Positions 26,803-36,057 are shown, numbered from the stretch's first letter. The stretch is 46,827 bases of DNA from Oscillospiraceae bacterium (GCA_902796905.1 CADBQU010000028.1:1-46827); one strand, 5' to 3'. Numbers and translations: made by a program. Notes: a model not told the origin generated them from the letters alone.

Positions 26803-27495
26803 ATGAAACACGGAAAGAAATATAATGCCGCCGCTGGTCTTTTAGAGGTTGGCAAATTTTATGATGTAGATGAAGCAATGGATTTATCTGTTAAAACAGG
26901 TACTGCCAAATTTGACGAAACAGTAGAAATTCACGTTCGTTTGGGCGTAGATTCCCGTCATGCAGACCAACAGGTTAGAGGTGCTGTTGTACTTCCTAAC
27001 GGAACAGGTAAAACCGTAAGAACATTGGTTATTGCTAAAGGCGACGCCGCAAAAGCAGCAGAAGCCGCAGGCAGTGATTTTGTTGGTGCGGAAGATGCCA
27101 TTGAAAGAATTCAAAAAGAAAACTGGCTTGATTTTGACGTTATTATTACAACACCCGATATGATGGGTATGGTAGGCCGTTTAGGTAAAATTTTAGGACC
27201 TAAAGGTTTAATGCCTACGCCTAAAGCAGGTACGGTTACACCCGACGTTGCAAAGGCTGTTAACGATGCAAAAGCAGGTAAAATTGAATACAGACTTGAT
27301 AAAGCGAATATTATTCATTGTCCTATAGGTAAAGTTTCTTTTGGCGCAGATAAATTAAAAGAAAACTTTGAAACACTTATGGACGCTATTGTTAAAGCAA
27401 AACCTGCTGCAACAAAAGGTCAATATGTAAAATCTTGCGTAGTGGCTACAACAATGGGCCCCGGAATTAAATTAAACGTAGCAAGATTTGCTTAA
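26803..27495 (+). CDS. rplA: 50S ribosomal protein L1
   Basis: L1 builds the mobile stalk near the ribosomal E site and often represses its own operon. The 230-residue protein has the family sequences [41 protein letters not shown] and [24 protein letters not shown] lies before the ATG. The operon ends here with a strong terminator; rplJ and rplL, which normally follow, are absent. Confidence 0.98.
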   Translation: MKHGKKYNAAAGLLEVGKFYDVDEAMDLSVKTGTAKFDETVEIHVRLGVDSRHADQQVRGAVVLPNGTGKTVRTLVIAKGDAAKAAEAAGSDFVGAEDAIERIQKENWLDFDVIITTPDMMGMVGRLGKILGPKGLMPTPKAGTVTPDVAKAVNDAKAGKIEYRLDKANIIHCPIGKVSFGADKLKENFETLMDAIVKAKPAATKGQYVKSCVVATTMGPGIKLNVARFA

Positions 27496-27546
27496 GCTTT
27501 ATTTAAAAACAAAATAAAGATTTGTTAAAAACTTAAAATTTTTAGG

Positions 27547-27577
27547 CGAGTGATTGAAAAATCACTCGTTTTTTTAT
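27547..27577 (+). terminator. Intrinsic terminator after rplA
   Basis: A perfect 9-bp stem, CGAGTGATT (27547-27555) and AATCACTCG (27560-27568), closed by a GAAA tetraloop and followed by seven or more T. Confidence 0.9.
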
Positions 27578-27603
27578 TTTTGCAGTTTTAAGCTTTTAAA
27601 TCG

Positions 27604-27638
27604 CCGTACACTATATATTGTGTATGGTGATATTTTTT
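27604..27638 (+). terminator. Possible second terminator before mraZ
   Basis: CCGTACAC (27604-27611) pairs with GTGTATGG (27620-27627) with one G-T pair. A T-run starts five bases later (27633). Weaker than the preceding terminator. Confidence 0.4.
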
Positions 27639-27658
27639 TGTCTATTTTTAAAAAATGC

Positions 27659-27687
27659 TTGCAAAAGTGGGGAATAACAGTTATAAT
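27659..27687 (+). promoter_or_regulatory. Promoter of the mraZ (dcw) operon
   Basis: TTGCAA (27659-27664), a 17-bp spacer and a perfect TATAAT (27682-27687). The first MraZ box lies in the spacer and the others surround and follow the start site. Confidence 0.7.
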
Positions 27688-27741
27688 AAAATCAAAGTGG
27701 TGCAAAGTGGAGTAAAAAATCACTAAAGTGTTGCAAAGTGG
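27664..27741 (+). promoter_or_regulatory. Five MraZ-type operator boxes
   Basis: AAAGTGG occurs at 27664, 27694, 27704 and 27735, and AAAGTGT at 27725. The steps are 30, 10, 21 and 10 bp, so all boxes face the same side of the helix. MraZ is known to bind repeated GTGG-containing boxes before its own gene, so these are probably autoregulatory sites. Confidence 0.75.
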
Positions 27742-27760
27742 ATTAAAAGGAGGGGATAAA

Positions 27761-28186
27761 ATGCTCTACGGCGAATATCAGCACAGTATAGATAAAAAGG
27801 GCAGAGCTTTTATACCTTCTAAATTAAGGGAAGAACTGGGAAACACTTTTATGATTTGCCGAGGAATTGACGGCAAGCGATGCTTATGTATTTATTCTTT
27901 GGAAGAATGGGATAAATTAGACGAAAAAATAAGAAGTTTGCCCAACACCAAAGCCGGTGCGGTAAAAAGATTTTTATATGCCGGTTCCACCAAACTTGAC
28001 TGCGATGCGCAGGGAAGAGTGTTAATTCCGCAAAACTTAAGAGAATATGCCGAGCTTACAGACGAAGCGTATATATTGGGTATGTCCACACATTTGGAAG
28101 TTTGGAACGTGGCTGCTTGGGAAGCCGAAAGCAAGCTGTATTCTCCCGAATCTATTGCTTCTATTATGGAAGAATTGGATTTTTAA
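27761..28186 (+). CDS. mraZ: Transcriptional regulator MraZ
   Basis: MraZ is the DNA-binding regulator that opens the division and cell-wall cluster. The 141-residue protein has the two tandem SpoVT/AbrB-like swapped-hairpin domains, each with its DxxGR core: HSIDKKGRAFIP (8-19) and LDCDAQGRVLIP. AAGGAGGGG is placed before the ATG at 27761; reading further upstream enters the operator boxes and adds no conserved sequence. A terminator-like hairpin follows before rsmH. Confidence 0.96.
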   Translation: MLYGEYQHSIDKKGRAFIPSKLREELGNTFMICRGIDGKRCLCIYSLEEWDKLDEKIRSLPNTKAGAVKRFLYAGSTKLDCDAQGRVLIPQNLREYAELTDEAYILGMSTHLEVWNVAAWEAESKLYSPESIASIMEELDF

Positions 28187-28193
28187 AAGCAGT

Positions 28194-28254
28194 AAAAACA
28201 GTATTTGATTTATATTCAGTTTAACAATATAAGTATAAAATACTGTTTTTGTTT
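28194..28254 (+). terminator. Terminator-like hairpin between mraZ and rsmH
   Basis: A perfect 13-bp stem, AAAAACAGTATTT (28194-28206) and AAATACTGTTTTT (28238-28250), with an inner TATATT/AATATA stem and GTTTT after it. Lying inside the operon, it may attenuate rather than fully stop transcription. Confidence 0.6.
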
Positions 28255-28283
28255 TAAAAAACAGATTACGGAGAAAAAAGGAA

Positions 28284-29207
28284 ATGGAATTTTCACATAT
28301 TTCGGTTTTGCTTAACGAAGCCGTTACGGCGCTTAACATAAAGCCAAACGGTATTTATATAGACGGAACTACCGGCGGTGCGGGGCATTCAAAAGAAATA
28401 GCCAAAAGATTAACGGAAAACGGAATGCTTTTGGCGCTTGACAGAGATCCCGATGCGGTAGAAGTTGCAAAAAACAGGTTAAAAGGTTTAAATGCAAAAG
28501 TATTTAATTTAAACTTTACTGATTTTAACATAGCCTTAAAAGAAGAGGGGAAGCTTAAATTTGACGGTATGCTGCTGGATTTGGGCGTATCTTCTTATCA
28601 ATTGGATAATAAAGACAGAGGATTTTCTTTTCATAACGACGCCCCGTTAGATATGAGAATGAGCAAAAGCGGAGTTTCGGCAAAGGATTTGGTTAATAAT
28701 CTTTCGGAAGAAGAATTAGCAAAAATATTTTTTACTTACGGAGAAGAAAAATTTTCAAGAAAAATAGCAAAAGAAATAGTTAAAAAAAGACCGTTAAATA
28801 CCACGCTGGAATTGGCGGATGTAATATCGCAAGCGGTACCTGCTGCGGCAAAAAGAGACGGGCATCCGGCAAGAAGAGTTTTTCAGGCTTTAAGAATAGC
28901 CGTTAACGGTGAACTGGACTGTGTTGAAAAAGTTATAGGCGAAGCCTTTGAAAAATTAAATTTAGGCGGAAGAATAGCTATAATAACATTCCATTCTTTA
29001 GAAGACAGAATTGTAAAGAAAAAATTTGCCGAGCTTTGCGAGGGCTGTACTTGTCCGCCGGATTTTCCGGTTTGCGTTTGCCATAAAAAGCCAAAAGCAA
29101 AGCTTGTAAGTAAAAAACCCATACTACCCACAGAGGAAGAAATAAGAGTAAACCCAAGAAGCAGAAGTGCAAAGCTTAGGGTACTTGAAAAAATTGCGGA
29201 GGACTGA
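28284..29207 (+). CDS. rsmH: 16S rRNA (cytosine-N4)-methyltransferase RsmH
   Basis: RsmH (MraW) methylates N4 of cytosine 1402 of 16S rRNA at the decoding site. The 307-residue protein begins with HISVLLNEAVTAL and has the SAM-binding IDGTTGGAGHS loop (about 26-36), the LDLGVSSYQLD segment, PLDMRM and HSLEDRIVKKKF. Length and motifs are complete. GGAGAAAAAAGG precedes the ATG. ftsL begins one base after its stop codon. Confidence 0.97.
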   Translation: MEFSHISVLLNEAVTALNIKPNGIYIDGTTGGAGHSKEIAKRLTENGMLLALDRDPDAVEVAKNRLKGLNAKVFNLNFTDFNIALKEEGKLKFDGMLLDLGVSSYQLDNKDRGFSFHNDAPLDMRMSKSGVSAKDLVNNLSEEELAKIFFTYGEEKFSRKIAKEIVKKRPLNTTLELADVISQAVPAAAKRDGHPARRVFQALRIAVNGELDCVEKVIGEAFEKLNLGGRIAIITFHSLEDRIVKKKFAELCEGCTCPPDFPVCVCHKKPKAKLVSKKPILPTEEEIRVNPRSRSAKLRVLEKIAED

Positions 29208-29208
29208 A

Positions 29209-29670
29209 ATGAACAATTTAAAGTATTATGACGACAGTTTGGCGTATAACTTTGAACTATTTATGCCGGCAAAAGAGAAAAAAGCTAAAATTGTAGATAT
29301 GCCGGAAAGTCCGAGAGCAAAAGCCGCAAGAAAAAAAGCTTCAAAAAATATGGTAGCCAAAAAAACAAGCGTTGTTATAGGAACATTGCTTATTTTGGGC
29401 TTTTTGCTTTTTAGCTTGTTTTTGCGTTCGCAGGTAACGGAAACCAGAGCTAAAATAGAAAAAATAAACAATGAAATAACCGAGGCTACGGGAGAAGAAA
29501 CTCAAATTAACATAGAGCTTGAAAAAAAGCTTTCATATAAAAATTTGGATTCCACGGCGTATGCTATGGGAATGCGCAAAGCAGAAAAAAACCAAATAGT
29601 TTATATAAAAGCCAATGAAAAAAATAAAGCTGAAACCGGAAGCGGAGTTCAGTTTGCAGAGAATAATTAA
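29209..29670 (+). CDS. ftsL: FtsL-like septum protein
   Basis: The 153-residue protein is a small bitopic membrane protein: a basic N-terminal cytoplasmic part, one membrane helix (about 54-71), a predicted coiled coil (about 75-105) and the end motif YAMGMRKAEKNQIVYI, which is the usual FtsL/DivIC type. Sequence conservation in this family is low, so the name rests on topology, that motif and the position between rsmH and the PBP gene. FtsL works with FtsQ/DivIB and DivIC to activate septal wall synthesis. GGAGGA (29198-29203) is inside the end of rsmH. Confidence 0.85.
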   Translation: MNNLKYYDDSLAYNFELFMPAKEKKAKIVDMPESPRAKAARKKASKNMVAKKTSVVIGTLLILGFLLFSLFLRSQVTETRAKIEKINNEITEATGEETQINIELEKKLSYKNLDSTAYAMGMRKAEKNQIVYIKANEKNKAETGSGVQFAENN

Positions 29671-29682
29671 GGTTTTTTAAAC

Positions 29683-29734
29683 ATATTTATATGCGAGGGC
29701 CAAAAAACGGCTCTCGCATTAAGTGCATAAATAT
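29683..29734 (+). other. Bulged hairpin between ftsL and the PBP gene
   Basis: ATGCGAGGGCC (29691-29701) pairs with GGCTCTCGCAT (29709-29719), 11 bp with one G-T pair and loop AAAAAAC. It stacks on ATATTTAT (29683-29690) with ATAAATAT (29727-29734), leaving a seven-base 3' bulge (29720-29726). No T-run follows, so it is not a standard terminator. Confidence 0.7.
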
Positions 29735-29802
29735 AAAACAATATTATTGCCGATGAAAATTTTTTGATTTTTAATTTTAGGTGTAAAGGACGGTGTGGAA
29801 AT

Positions 29803-32061
29803 TTGAGACAGCCTTCAAAACAAATGATTAAAAGGATGTTTGTAATATTATTGGTTTTGGTTATTACTACGGTTTCTACCACCGGTATAAGCTTAATAAA
29901 CATAATGATTGTAAACGGCGAAAAGTACCAGCAAATGGCTACGGAACAGCAATTATATGACGCAAGAATTACTGCCGAAAGAGGAGATATTTACGATTGC
30001 AATTATAAAAAATTGGCAACAAGCGCTCCGGTTTGGACGGTATTTGTAACACCTAACGAAATAGAAGCAATAAAAGATAAAACCGAAAGGCAAAAAGTTA
30101 AAGATAAAATAACCGACGGATTATCGGAAATATTAAATATTGAAAAAAGTAAAATTACAGAAGATTTAAATAAAACCTCCACTTATTATGTAGCAATTAA
30201 AAAGAAGGTTGAAAAAACCGTTGCAGATAAAGTGAGAAAATTTTTAAACAGCGATAAAGAATTGGCTCTGTCTACTTATGTAGGTTTAGATGAATCTACC
30301 AAAAGATATTACACAAACGATTCTTTGGCTTCTACGGTTTTAGGATTTGTAGGAGACGATAACCAGGGTTTAAGCGGTGCCGAGCTGCAATATGACGAAA
30401 CCCTTACGGGAACGCCCGGAAGAATTGTAGCCGCAAAAAATGCGCACGGAACGGATATGCCTTTTACTTACGAAAAAAAGGTAGACGCCAAGCCCGGAAA
30501 TTCTTTGGTTCTAACAATAGATACTTATGTGCAGTATGTAACCGAAAAATATTTAAATACTGCGGTTGTAAATAATAAAGTGGGTCAAAGAGGCGCCGCT
30601 ATTGTTATGAATGTTAACACCGGAGAAATTCTTGCAATGGCTACAAAAGGTGATTTTAACCCTAACGACCCATTTACCTTATCTGCCGAAGACCAAAAAA
30701 CGGTTGACGGTACCAAAGAGGACGAAAAGAAAAAAGTAAAATCTGATTTACAAAATAAGCAATGGAGAAACAAAACGATTTCCGACCCTTACGAGCCGGG
30801 CTCGGTTTTTAAAGTTATAACGGAATCTATAGGCTTGGAAGAAGGCGTTTGCAATTTAAAGCAAACATTTACCTGTACCGGCAGCATATTTGTGGCGGGT
30901 CAAAAATATTCCTGTCATAAACACGGCGGACACGGTACCCAAACTTTGGTAGAAGCTACGCAGAATTCCTGCAACCCTTATTTTATTTCTTTGGGACAGT
31001 CTATAGGCGTAAATGTATTTTCTAAATATTTTGCGGCTTTCGGTTTAACGGAAAAAACGGGAATTGATTTACCGGGCGAAGCAGAACCGCAATATCATAA
31101 AGCAAACAAAATGGGACCTACCGAATTAGCGTCTACCTCTTTCGGTCAAACGTTTAAAGTTACGCCCATACAGTTAATAACGGCGCTTTCGGCTACGGTA
31201 AACGGCGGAAAGCTGGTTCAGCCGCATATTGTTAAAAAAATAATCGACAGCGATAAAAATGTAGTTAAAAATATAGATACAAACGTTAAAAGACAGGTTA
31301 TTTCAAAAGAAACAAGTAAAACGGTATCTAATATTTTAGAGAGCGTTGTTTCTTCCGGCGGCGGAAAAAACGCTTATGTAGCAGGCTATAAAATAGGAGG
31401 AAAAACAGGAACTTCGCAAAAGGTTGCCGAAATGCTGGCATCGGGTAAAAAAGGCTTGTATGTAGCATCGTTTGCGGGTTTTGCTCCTATGGATAATCCG
31501 GAATTGGCGGTTTTGGTTTTATTGGACGAACCGCACGGGTCCAACTATTACGGCGGCACTATTTCCGCTCCGGTAGGAGGTCAGATTTTATCGGATATTT
31601 TGCCGTATTTGGGTTACGAGCCTAAGTATTCGGCGGAACAAATGCAAAGTATGGCAATAAGCGTTCCCAATGTTGTGGGCAAAACGGTTTCGGAAGCAAA
31701 GAGCGCCTTAGTAAGCGCGGGACTTAATTACAGAATTATAGGTTCGGGAGAAAAAATTATAAAACAGCTTCCTACGGCTACACAAACCATTTATAAAAAC
31801 GGAATAGTAATTTTGTATACCGATGAAAAATCCGACAGCAAAGCAGAAGTGCCAAAGCTTACGGGTATGACTATTTCGCAGGTAAATTCTACTGCTACAA
31901 ACGCAGGCTTTAATGTTTCGTTTAAAGGAAACACATTAACGTCCAGCGCCGTAGTATCTTACTCGCAAAGTATAGAAGCCGGAACCAAAGCCGAAAAGGG
32001 AACGGTTATAGAGGTTTATTTCAGAAGTCAGGAAACGGGAGATATAGGCTTGGTAAATTAA
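29803..32061 (+). CDS. Septal/spore transpeptidase, class B PBP (SpoVD/FtsI type) with two PASTA domains
   Basis: This enzyme cross-links peptidoglycan at the septum or in spore cortex. The 752-residue protein has a short cytoplasmic start, one membrane helix (about 10-33), the PBP dimerisation domain with ERGDIYDCN, a transpeptidase domain with S334-x-x-K337 (PGSVFK), S389-C-N391 and K534-T-G-T537, and two C-terminal PASTA repeats from about residue 620. SpoVD and FtsI/Pbp2B cannot be told apart here, and only one is in the cluster. The TTG at 29803 gives a good N-terminus (MRQPSKQMIKRM); the ribosome binding site is poor (TGGA, or AAAGGA at longer spacing). An ATG at 29824 is the alternative start. 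Confidence 0.93.
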   Translation: MRQPSKQMIKRMFVILLVLVITTVSTTGISLINIMIVNGEKYQQMATEQQLYDARITAERGDIYDCNYKKLATSAPVWTVFVTPNEIEAIKDKTERQKVKDKITDGLSEILNIEKSKITEDLNKTSTYYVAIKKKVEKTVADKVRKFLNSDKELALSTYVGLDESTKRYYTNDSLASTVLGFVGDDNQGLSGAELQYDETLTGTPGRIVAAKNAHGTDMPFTYEKKVDAKPGNSLVLTIDTYVQYVTEKYLNTAVVNNKVGQRGAAIVMNVNTGEILAMATKGDFNPNDPFTLSAEDQKTVDGTKEDEKKKVKSDLQNKQWRNKTISDPYEPGSVFKVITESIGLEEGVCNLKQTFTCTGSIFVAGQKYSCHKHGGHGTQTLVEATQNSCNPYFISLGQSIGVNVFSKYFAAFGLTEKTGIDLPGEAEPQYHKANKMGPTELASTSFGQTFKVTPIQLITALSATVNGGKLVQPHIVKKIIDSDKNVVKNIDTNVKRQVISKETSKTVSNILESVVSSGGGKNAYVAGYKIGGKTGTSQKVAEMLASGKKGLYVASFAGFAPMDNPELAVLVLLDEPHGSNYYGGTISAPVGGQILSDILPYLGYEPKYSAEQMQSMAISVPNVVGKTVSEAKSALVSAGLNYRIIGSGEKIIKQLPTATQTIYKNGIVILYTDEKSDSKAEVPKLTGMTISQVNSTATNAGFNVSFKGNTLTSSAVVSYSQSIEAGTKAEKGTVIEVYFRSQETGDIGLVN

Positions 32062-32111
32062 ACTGAAATATACACGGCCTAAATTGAAGGTATAGTTTTG
32101 AGGTATTTTTT

Positions 32112-33533
32112 ATGAAATTAAGAGATTTACTTAAAGAAACAAACAGTGATATTGAAATTAAAGATATTACTTGCGATTCGAGAAAAGTTAAAGAAGGTTC
32201 TGCATTTATTTGTATTAACGGTAATGCCGGAGACGGACATGATTTTGCGCAGCAAGCAGTAAAATCCGGAGCTGTCGCAATAATTTGCGAAAGAGATTTA
32301 AAGCTTAAAAATCAGTTTATAGTTAAAGATGCAAGAGCTGCTTTTGCGGTAATGTGTGCAAATTATTTCGGTAATCCGGCAGATAAATTAAAACTGATAG
32401 GCGTTACGGGTACAAACGGTAAAACCTCGGTTACTTATATGTTAAAAAATTCTTTGGAATTATTGGGACATAAAACAGGATTGATAGGAACCATAAATAA
32501 TTTAATAGGCGAAAAAATAATAGAATCTACAAATACTACGCCTTCGGCCTACGAATTAAACAAATTTTTTGATATGATGGTTAAAGAGGGCTGTGAGTAC
32601 GCCGTTATGGAAGTATCTTCCCATGCTCTTGACCAAAAAAGAGTTTACAATTTAAATTTTGAAGTTGCTATATTTACCAATTTAACTCAAGACCATTTAG
32701 ATTACCATAAAACTATGGAAAATTATTTAATGGCAAAGAAAAAATTGTTTTATATGTGCAAAACCGCCGTTGTAAATGCAGACGATAAGTATTACGAAGA
32801 ATTGGTTAAAGGTTTAAAATGCAAAATATTAACCTATTCCGCGGTTAAAAACGATACAACATATTCAGCAAAAAATATTACTTATAAGCCTACCGGTGTA
32901 GATTACGAAATAGTCAGCTACGGACTTATAAGCAGAGTTAAAATGAAAATTCCGGGAAAATTTACGGTTTACAATTCTATAGCCGCGGCAATATGTTTAA
33001 TAGATTTAGGCTTTTCGGTAGACGATGTTACAAGAACAATATCTTCTATAAAAGGCGTAAAGGGAAGGGCGGAAATTGTTCCTACCGATACCGATTATAC
33101 AATTATTATAGACTACGCGCACACACCCGACGGTTTACTTAATATTTTAAGTACTTTTAAGGATTGTCCAAAAAACCGTTTAATAGCGGTTTTCGGCTGC
33201 GGAGGAGACAGGGATAAAACCAAAAGACCCATTATGGGAGAAATAGCCGCAAGAAATTCGGATTATGTTATAGTAACAAGCGATAATCCCCGAACGGAAG
33301 ACCCATCTTTAATTATTAAAGATATAGTGGTAAATATGAAAAAAACCCGTACGGAATATAAAATTATAGAAAACAGAATAGAAGCTATAAAATATGCAAT
33401 GCAAATTGCCAAAAAAGATGATATAATAGTTTTGGCAGGCAAAGGACACGAGACCTACCAAATTATCGGCAAAGAGAAAATTCACTTAGATGAAAGAGAA
33501 GTTATAGCCGATATTTTACGGGAGAAAAAATAG
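32112..33533 (+). CDS. murE: UDP-MurNAc-dipeptide:meso-diaminopimelate ligase MurE
   Basis: MurE adds the third amino acid to UDP-MurNAc-L-Ala-D-Glu. The 473-residue protein has the ATP-binding loop GTNGKT (100-105), the TTPSAYEL substrate segment, the VMEVSSHALDQKRV motif and D391-N-P-R394, the motif that selects meso-diaminopimelate rather than lysine. This agrees with dapA, dapB and ddh in the same window. GAGGT precedes the ATG. mraY follows after 22 bases; murF, usually between them, is missing. Confidence 0.97.
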   Translation: MKLRDLLKETNSDIEIKDITCDSRKVKEGSAFICINGNAGDGHDFAQQAVKSGAVAIICERDLKLKNQFIVKDARAAFAVMCANYFGNPADKLKLIGVTGTNGKTSVTYMLKNSLELLGHKTGLIGTINNLIGEKIIESTNTTPSAYELNKFFDMMVKEGCEYAVMEVSSHALDQKRVYNLNFEVAIFTNLTQDHLDYHKTMENYLMAKKKLFYMCKTAVVNADDKYYEELVKGLKCKILTYSAVKNDTTYSAKNITYKPTGVDYEIVSYGLISRVKMKIPGKFTVYNSIAAAICLIDLGFSVDDVTRTISSIKGVKGRAEIVPTDTDYTIIIDYAHTPDGLLNILSTFKDCPKNRLIAVFGCGGDRDKTKRPIMGEIAARNSDYVIVTSDNPRTEDPSLIIKDIVVNMKKTRTEYKIIENRIEAIKYAMQIAKKDDIIVLAGKGHETYQIIGKEKIHLDEREVIADILREKK

Positions 33534-33555
33534 TTAAAAGCAGGGAGAATGAACA

Positions 33556-34569
33556 ATGGACATTACAACGGTTATTGCGGCGGCAGTTGCGTTTTTGGTA
33601 ACTTTTATATTTGGGTATCCGCTTATACCTTTTTTAAAAAAATTACATTTCGGTCAAACCATAAGAGAAGACGGACCTAAATGGCACGAAAGCAAGCAGG
33701 GTACGCCAACCATGGGCGGGTTGCTTATAATTTTAGGAACGGTGGTTTCTGTAATTATATGCTCTTTACTTACGCCTATAACCAAATCCGCAATGTTTAA
33801 TACGCCTAACAGAACCAAAACCTGTGAATGGCTTGCTGCTTTAGGCTTGTCTTTGGGTATGGGATTTATCGGATTTTTAGACGATTATATAAAAGTAGTA
33901 AAAAAGAGAAATTTAGGTTTAACCGCAAGACAAAAAACATTTTTGCAGCTTTTGGTATCCGCTGCGTTTTTATCTACATTGGCTCTTTGCGGAATGGATA
34001 AAACCTGGATTCCGTTTGTTGGTATGGTAGATATAAATTACGGAATAGGCTTAATTTTTTGGCCTATAGCTTTGTTCTTTGTTTACGGTTTTACCAATGC
34101 GGTTAATTTAACCGACGGCATAGACGGTTTGGCAACTTCGGTTACTATAATAGTAAGTTGCGCATTTTTGCTTTTAGGCGGAATGTTCGGATATATAGGC
34201 GAAAGCATATACGCTTCGGCTATAGCCGGTGCGCTTATAGGATTTATAGTGTGGAACGCTCATCCGGCAAAAGTTTTTATGGGAGATACCGGCTCGCTGT
34301 TTTTAGGCGGCGCCGTAGTAGGTATGAGTTTTGCAATAAACCGACCTATAATATTAATTTTTGTTGGCATAATATATTTAATAGAAGCTTTTTCGGTAAT
34401 TATTCAGGTTTCCCATTATAAAAGAACTAAAAAAAGAATATTTAAAATGGCTCCGCTGCATCATCATTTTGAAATGTGCGGTTGGAGTGAAGAAAAAATA
34501 GTATTTGTTTTTTCGTTAATAACATTAATTGCTTCCGTTGCGGTTATTGTTCCTATAATATATCTGTAA
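33556..34569 (+). CDS. mraY: Phospho-N-acetylmuramoyl-pentapeptide transferase MraY
   Basis: MraY moves phospho-MurNAc-pentapeptide to undecaprenyl phosphate, giving lipid I in the membrane. The 337-residue polytopic protein has the MGGLLI segment, the catalytic aspartate motif FLDDYIKV, NLTDGIDGLATS, the MGDTGSLFLGG loop and the HHHFE motif (PLHHHFEMCGW). All functional motifs are in place. GGGAGAA precedes the ATG. A 16-bp tandem duplication lies just after its stop codon. Confidence 0.97.
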   Translation: MDITTVIAAAVAFLVTFIFGYPLIPFLKKLHFGQTIREDGPKWHESKQGTPTMGGLLIILGTVVSVIICSLLTPITKSAMFNTPNRTKTCEWLAALGLSLGMGFIGFLDDYIKVVKKRNLGLTARQKTFLQLLVSAAFLSTLALCGMDKTWIPFVGMVDINYGIGLIFWPIALFFVYGFTNAVNLTDGIDGLATSVTIIVSCAFLLLGGMFGYIGESIYASAIAGALIGFIVWNAHPAKVFMGDTGSLFLGGAVVGMSFAINRPIILIFVGIIYLIEAFSVIIQVSHYKRTKKRIFKMAPLHHHFEMCGWSEEKIVFVFSLITLIASVAVIVPIIYL

Positions 34570-34573
34570 AAAT

Positions 34574-34605
34574 TATTATCCCATATATCTATTATCCCAT
34601 ATATC
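34574..34605. repeat. 16-bp perfect tandem duplication
   Basis: TATTATCCCATATATC occurs at 34574-34589 and again directly at 34590-34605, in the 125-base gap between mraY and ftsW. Confidence 0.9.
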
Positions 34606-34694
34606 TTACAGTTAATTTTTGCAGTTGATTTTTTGTATTTATATATTTTTAAAATTTTAAAAACTTTATTTATTACGGGATAGGAGGAAAATTT

Positions 34695-35855
34695 GTGGAG
34701 AGCGTAAAATCTACAACCCGTAAAGTGCCCGAAAATTTAGGCTTTTGGCAACGCGGCAAAATGGATATAGGCTTTTTGTCTTTAGTGCTTATTCTTTTAA
34801 CCGTAGGGTTAGTTATGCTTTTTTCTGCAAGTTACGCTTATTCTTACGCTTATATGAACAACAGCTACCACTTTATTTTAAGACAATCGGTTTTTGCGGT
34901 AGTGGGCGTAATATTAATGTTGTTTGTATCTAAAATAAATTATAATATTTATAAAAGATTTGCTTGGGCAATTTATATTTTATCTAATGTGCTTTTGGGT
35001 TTACTTTTAATCTTACCGCCTATGGTAAAGGGTATGGATGTTAAAAGATGGTTGGTTTTGGGACCCATTAACTTTCAGCCTTCGGAATTAGCCAAATTTT
35101 CGGTTATACTTTTGTTTTCAACTTTAATTGCAAAAAATTACAATAAAATGAAAACATTTAAATACGGAATATTAAGGTTTGCCGTTTTGTTGGGCATAAC
35201 CTGCGGATTAGTTGTTGTAGAGCCGCATTTTTCGGCTACAATACTTATTTTTATTATAGGCATTGTTTTAATGATTGTAGGCGGAATAAAATTAAGATAT
35301 GTTTTCGGAGGAGCTTTGGTGGCGGTAGCCGGCGGAATACTTGCCATAGCTACAAATCTTATAAGCTACGGCGGCAGCAGAATTTCTTATTGGCTGGACC
35401 CGTGGAAAGACGCTTCGGGTAAAGGCTACCAAACAATACAGTCGCTTTTGGCAATAGGCAGCGGCGAAATTATGGGTAAAGGCTTTGGAAAAAGCCGACA
35501 GAAATATCTTTGGGTACCCGAGCCCCATAACGATTTTATATTTTCAATAGTTTGTGAAGAATTAGGCTTAATAGGCGCACTTATAATTATATTTTTGTTT
35601 TGCGCCTTGGTGTGGAGAGGCTTTATAATAGCAATGCGTTCTCCCGATAAATTCGGCTCTTTAATGGCTGTGGGTTTAACGTTTCAGGTAGGTTTGCAAG
35701 CGGCGTTAAATATACTTGTTGTAACCAATACTGTTCCTAATACCGGTATAAGCTTGCCGTTTTTCAGTTACGGCGGTACGGCACTGTTAATTCTTTTGGT
35801 GCAAATGGGAATTGTGCTTTCTATTTCAAGAAGCAGTAATATGCCTAAAACTTAA
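34695..35855 (+). CDS. ftsW: FtsW/SpoVE-type lipid II polymerase (SEDS family)
   Basis: SEDS proteins polymerise lipid II glycan strands together with a class B PBP, here probably the one at 29803. The 386-residue protein has about ten membrane helices and the family segments GLVMLFSASYAYS, GPINFQPSELAKF, VVEPHFSAT, and the NTGISLPFFSYGGTAL signature near the C-terminus. FtsW (vegetative) and SpoVE (spore) are not separable from sequence alone. The start is GTG at 34695 with AGGAGGAAA (34682-34690). murD, which normally precedes ftsW, is missing. The 202-base gap after it is AT-rich with no clear signal. Confidence 0.94.
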   Translation: MESVKSTTRKVPENLGFWQRGKMDIGFLSLVLILLTVGLVMLFSASYAYSYAYMNNSYHFILRQSVFAVVGVILMLFVSKINYNIYKRFAWAIYILSNVLLGLLLILPPMVKGMDVKRWLVLGPINFQPSELAKFSVILLFSTLIAKNYNKMKTFKYGILRFAVLLGITCGLVVVEPHFSATILIFIIGIVLMIVGGIKLRYVFGGALVAVAGGILAIATNLISYGGSRISYWLDPWKDASGKGYQTIQSLLAIGSGEIMGKGFGKSRQKYLWVPEPHNDFIFSIVCEELGLIGALIIIFLFCALVWRGFIIAMRSPDKFGSLMAVGLTFQVGLQAALNILVVTNTVPNTGISLPFFSYGGTALLILLVQMGIVLSISRSSNMPKT

Positions 35856-36057
35856 AGCAAAATAAAACTTAAAACTGATGCTGAAAAATTAAAAAAATTT
35901 TTATAAAAACTAAAATTAAAAACAGCGGAAATTTAAAAACAGTTAAAAACTAAAATAAAAATTTTACCGTTTTAAACACTTTGTTTTTATTATATTTAAA
36001 CTTTTTTAGGCGGTTTTAAAGGCTTAGTATTAATAATTAAATTTAAGGGTGGAACTT

